7,071 nt of DNA, from contig DHZF01000090.1 of the NCBI GenBank assembly GCA_002414505.1, positions 305 to 7,375 on the forward strand, written 5' to 3'. The stretch's first letter is position 1; the number at the start of each line of letters is the position of its first letter. Positions 5,239-7,071 of the stretch are shown in pieces. The notes under the pieces are model-generated. The model made no database searches, was not told where the DNA came from, and saw only the letters and a program-made list of their open reading frames with translations. Made by a program: the position numbers and the translations under genes. The stretch comes from Hyphomonas sp. UBA5111 (lineage in GTDB: Bacteria; Pseudomonadota; Alphaproteobacteria; Caulobacterales; Hyphomonadaceae).

Positions 5239-6396
5239 ATGAGCAAGCGCGACTATTACGAGATTTTGGGCGTATCCAAGGACGCGGACGAGAAACAGCT
5301 CAAGTCCGCCTACCGCAAGCTGGCGATGAAGTATCATCCGGACCAGAATGCCGGGAATCCTGAAGCCGAAGAGAAATTCAAGGAAGTGGGCGAAGCCTAT
5401 GCGGTCCTGAGCGATGCGCAGAAGCGTGGCGCCTATGACCGGTTTGGCCATGCGGCCTTCGAAAATGGCGGCGGGGGCGGTGGCAATCCGTTCGGTCAGG
5501 GCGGCAATCCGGAAGACATTTTTTCCGACCTGTTCAGTCAGGTCTTCGGCGCGGGTGGTTTTGGCGGCGGACGTCGCCGGGGCGGCCCACAGCGCGGCGC
5601 AGACCTTCGCTACGATCTCGAAATCACGCTGGCCGAGGCCTGGGAAGGCAAGGAAGAAACCATCCATGTGCCCCAGGCCGTGCCCTGCACAGGCTGTGAC
5701 GGCTCCGGAGCCGCCCCCGGCACCAAGCCGGAAACCTGCGAGACCTGCGACGGTCATGGCCGCGTGCGTGCCCAGCAGGGCTTCTTCACGATGGAGCGCA
5801 CTTGTGTGCGCTGCGCCGGCAAGGGCAAGATCATCAAGAAACCCTGCAAGGAATGCGGCGGCGTCGGCCAGGTCCGCGAAGAGCGCAAGCTGCAGGTGAA
5901 GATCCCGGCAGGTGTCGAAAGCGGTATGCGCATCCGCCTGTCCGGCGAAGGCGAGCCCGGCGACCAGGGCGGGCCGAGCGGCGACCTCTACATCTTTGTC
6001 GATGTCGTTGAACATGACATTTTTGAACGCGACGGCCCGAACCTCTATTGCCGCGCGCCTGTGCCGATGGCGACGGCTGCGCTTGGCGGCGAAATCGAAA
6101 TCCCGACCATTGATGGCGGCCGCGCCCGCGTCGTTGTGCCGGAAGGCGCCCAGACCGGCCGCAAGCTGCGTCTGCGCGGCAAGGGCATGCCGTCCGTGCG
6201 CCAGTCAGGCCATACCGGCGACCTGTTCGTGGAAATATTCGTGGAAACCCCGCGCAACATGACCGCCCGCCAGAAAGAGCTGCTGCGCGAATTCTGCGAC
6301 TGCACCGGCGCGGATTGCCACCCGGAAAGCGAAGGCTTCCTGGGCCGCATCAAACGCTTCTGGAGCGGCGACGCCGACGAGCACCGCCCGAACTAG
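5239..6396 (+). CDS. dnaJ: Chaperone protein DnaJ (Hsp40, type I)
   Basis: DnaJ is the cytosolic co-chaperone that binds unfolded protein and stimulates the ATPase of DnaK. The 385-residue product is a complete type I protein. The J domain (about 4-70) begins DYYEILGV and carries the essential His-Pro-Asp at 33-35. A Gly/Phe-rich segment spans about 76-115. The zinc domain has all four CxxCxGxG repeats, with cysteine pairs 150/153, 167/170, 189/192 and 203/206. The substrate-binding beta domains follow (about 212-335) with LSGEGEPG, GDLYIFVDV and LRLRGKGMP, and the C-terminal dimerisation segment ends GRIKRFW (369-375). The start is ATG 5239, giving the standard MSKRDYYE opening. Three extra cysteines (353, 355, 360) lie near the C terminus. 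A heat-shock-type promoter lies just upstream. No dnaK or grpE is in the window; the neighbours are a lipoprotein gene and a convergent hydrolase whose stop overlaps this one by CTAG. Confidence 0.97.
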   Translation: MSKRDYYEILGVSKDADEKQLKSAYRKLAMKYHPDQNAGNPEAEEKFKEVGEAYAVLSDAQKRGAYDRFGHAAFENGGGGGGNPFGQGGNPEDIFSDLFSQVFGAGGFGGGRRRGGPQRGADLRYDLEITLAEAWEGKEETIHVPQAVPCTGCDGSGAAPGTKPETCETCDGHGRVRAQQGFFTMERTCVRCAGKGKIIKKPCKECGGVGQVREERKLQVKIPAGVESGMRIRLSGEGEPGDQGGPSGDLYIFVDVVEHDIFERDGPNLYCRAPVPMATAALGGEIEIPTIDGGRARVVVPEGAQTGRKLRLRGKGMPSVRQSGHTGDLFVEIFVETPRNMTARQKELLREFCDCTGADCHPESEGFLGRIKRFWSGDADEHRPN

Positions 6397-7071
6397 CGGC
6401 AGCCTTCGGCCCAATCCAGAACCGTGTCGATCAGGGCCTCTCGTGACCATGAGAAGGAGTGATCGCCGGAAAGCACTACGCCTGTGGTCTCGACACCCGG
6501 CTCTGATTTGTAGGTTTCGATCAGCGGCCTGACGATGGCGTCCAGCGGGACGGCTTCATCCTTGTCCGCTCCAACAATCAGCACCGAACGGCTGGCGAAG
6601 CTGGGGGCGTAGGCAAGGGCGTCGAACGCCTCGCTATTGTCGATCAGTTCGCTCACCAGGGTTGCGCCATCTGTGCCCGCCAGCATCTGCAAGGAATCGC
6701 CATAAGCGATGAAACCCGCTTTCCTGTCCGGATCTGCCGCAAGAACATTCGCCACGGCGCCGAAATTCGCAGGAGCCAGCCCTGCGGTGCAGGCAATGGT
6801 TTCATCCTTGGCGCCCGCGGCAAGGGCGGCAAACCCGCCCATGGAATGCCCGATCAGGATCAGCTTGTCCGGATCGGTCCGATAGGTCTCCGCATTGGCG
6901 CGCAGGAAGTCCGTCGCGGCACCCACGTCTTCGATCACATGCGTGAACGAGAATGTTCCCTCGCTGCCCCACGCGCCGCGATAGTGGAAGAACAGGACGT
7001 TGAACCCGTCCGCACGCAGGGCCTGGGCGAGATCGAGATTCTTCTCGTTGCCGGGAAATCCATGCAGCAAC
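6393..7071 (-). CDS. Alpha/beta hydrolase, N terminus cut by the window edge
   Basis: This is the C-terminal 225 or so residues of a serine hydrolase; the gene runs past the right edge. The first visible codons read Leu-Leu-His-Gly-Phe-Pro-Gly, the oxyanion-hole HGFPG motif that normally follows a first beta strand, so the leftmost TTG is an internal leucine and not a start. Counting from that residue, HYRGAWGSEG is at 29-38, the nucleophile elbow GHSMGG is at 75-80 (Ser76), LIVGADKDEAVP is at 164-175 (acid likely Asp171, or Asp169) and SGDHSF is at 201-206 (His204). The full catalytic triad is therefore present. The style resembles prolyl-oligopeptidase-like or esterase/thioesterase hydrolases with a short cap (about 90-155). 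The substrate cannot be assigned. Whether it is secreted is unknown because the N terminus is missing. It is convergent with dnaJ, sharing CTAG as overlapping stops. Confidence 0.88.
   Translation of the reverse strand, partial: LLHGFPGNEKNLDLAQALRADGFNVLFFHYRGAWGSEGTFSFTHVIEDVGAATDFLRANAETYRTDPDKLILIGHSMGGFAALAAGAKDETIACTAGLAPANFGAVANVLAADPDRKAGFIAYGDSLQMLAGTDGATLVSELIDNSEAFDALAYAPSFASRSVLIVGADKDEAVPLDAIVRPLIETYKSEPGVETTGVVLSGDHSFSWSREALIDTVLDWAEGCR

Noticed and set aside
5464..5583. Gly-rich repetitive DNA, possible tandem repeat
   Set aside because: It is the Gly/Phe-rich segment of DnaJ; the repetition follows from GGC/GGT codons and is normal for the family.
4957..6015. 352-codon open frame on the minus strand antisense to dnaJ and the end of the lipoprotein gene
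   Set aside because: The opposite strand encodes an unmistakable DnaJ. The Ala/Leu/Gly-rich antisense product is a typical shadow and spans the dnaJ promoter.
7068..7070. TTG at the right edge as start of the hydrolase
   Set aside because: The codon is immediately followed by Leu-His-Gly-Phe-Pro-Gly, an internal oxyanion-hole motif that needs a preceding beta strand, so the gene continues beyond the window.
1..7071. Defence system, mobile element, CRISPR array or RNA gene
   Set aside because: I searched both strands by eye for transposase-like or phage-like products, regularly spaced repeats and tRNA-like cloverleaf sequence and saw none. Every long stretch is accounted for by housekeeping-type genes.

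Overview
This window is an ordinary, gene-dense stretch of a GC-rich (about 60-65 % by eye) alphaproteobacterial chromosome. It holds six complete genes, one gene cut by the right edge, and probably the first codon of another cut by the left edge. The full-length DnaJ, the rsmI/yraN pair beside an LppC-type lipoprotein, and the YcaD-like transporter all fit Alphaproteobacteria. A Caulobacterales/Hyphomonadaceae-type marine bacterium is my guess from overall protein style, not from any diagnostic marker. I see no tRNA, rRNA, CRISPR array, insertion sequence, phage gene or atypical composition.

Layout, left to right. (1) A minus-strand glutathionyl-hydroquinone reductase (101-1063), probably followed downstream by a gene of which only the ATG and a good Shine-Dalgarno are visible (1-5). 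(2) A roughly 214-bp divergent intergenic region with a plausible promoter for (3) a plus-strand 12-TM major facilitator transporter (1278-2513). (4) A minus-strand rsmI-yraN operon (2889-3821 and 2510-2896; 16S rRNA methyltransferase and UPF0102 nuclease-fold protein) with an 8-bp coding overlap. (5) A plus-strand LppC/LpoA-type penicillin-binding-protein-activator lipoprotein (3803-5131), divergent from rsmI, with the two start regions overlapping. (6) A 107-bp gap with a good candidate heat-shock (sigma-32/RpoH) promoter and a pair of 8-bp palindromes, leading to (7) dnaJ (5239-6396). (8) A minus-strand alpha/beta hydrolase (6393 to the right edge), truncated at its N terminus.

Functional links are loose. 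The reductase and the transporter could share a control region. rsmI, yraN and the lipoprotein form a neighbourhood also seen in E. coli (rsmI divergent from lpoA-yraN), here with yraN on the rsmI side. dnaJ appears to be a stand-alone heat-shock gene not followed or preceded by dnaK within the window.

I do not find an undescribed multi-gene system. The observations most worth a check are regulatory or architectural: the RpoH-type promoter overlapped by twin palindromes before dnaJ, both convergent gene pairs ending on a shared palindromic CTAG (a tetranucleotide I count only three times in the window), and the overlapping divergent starts of rsmI and the lipoprotein gene.
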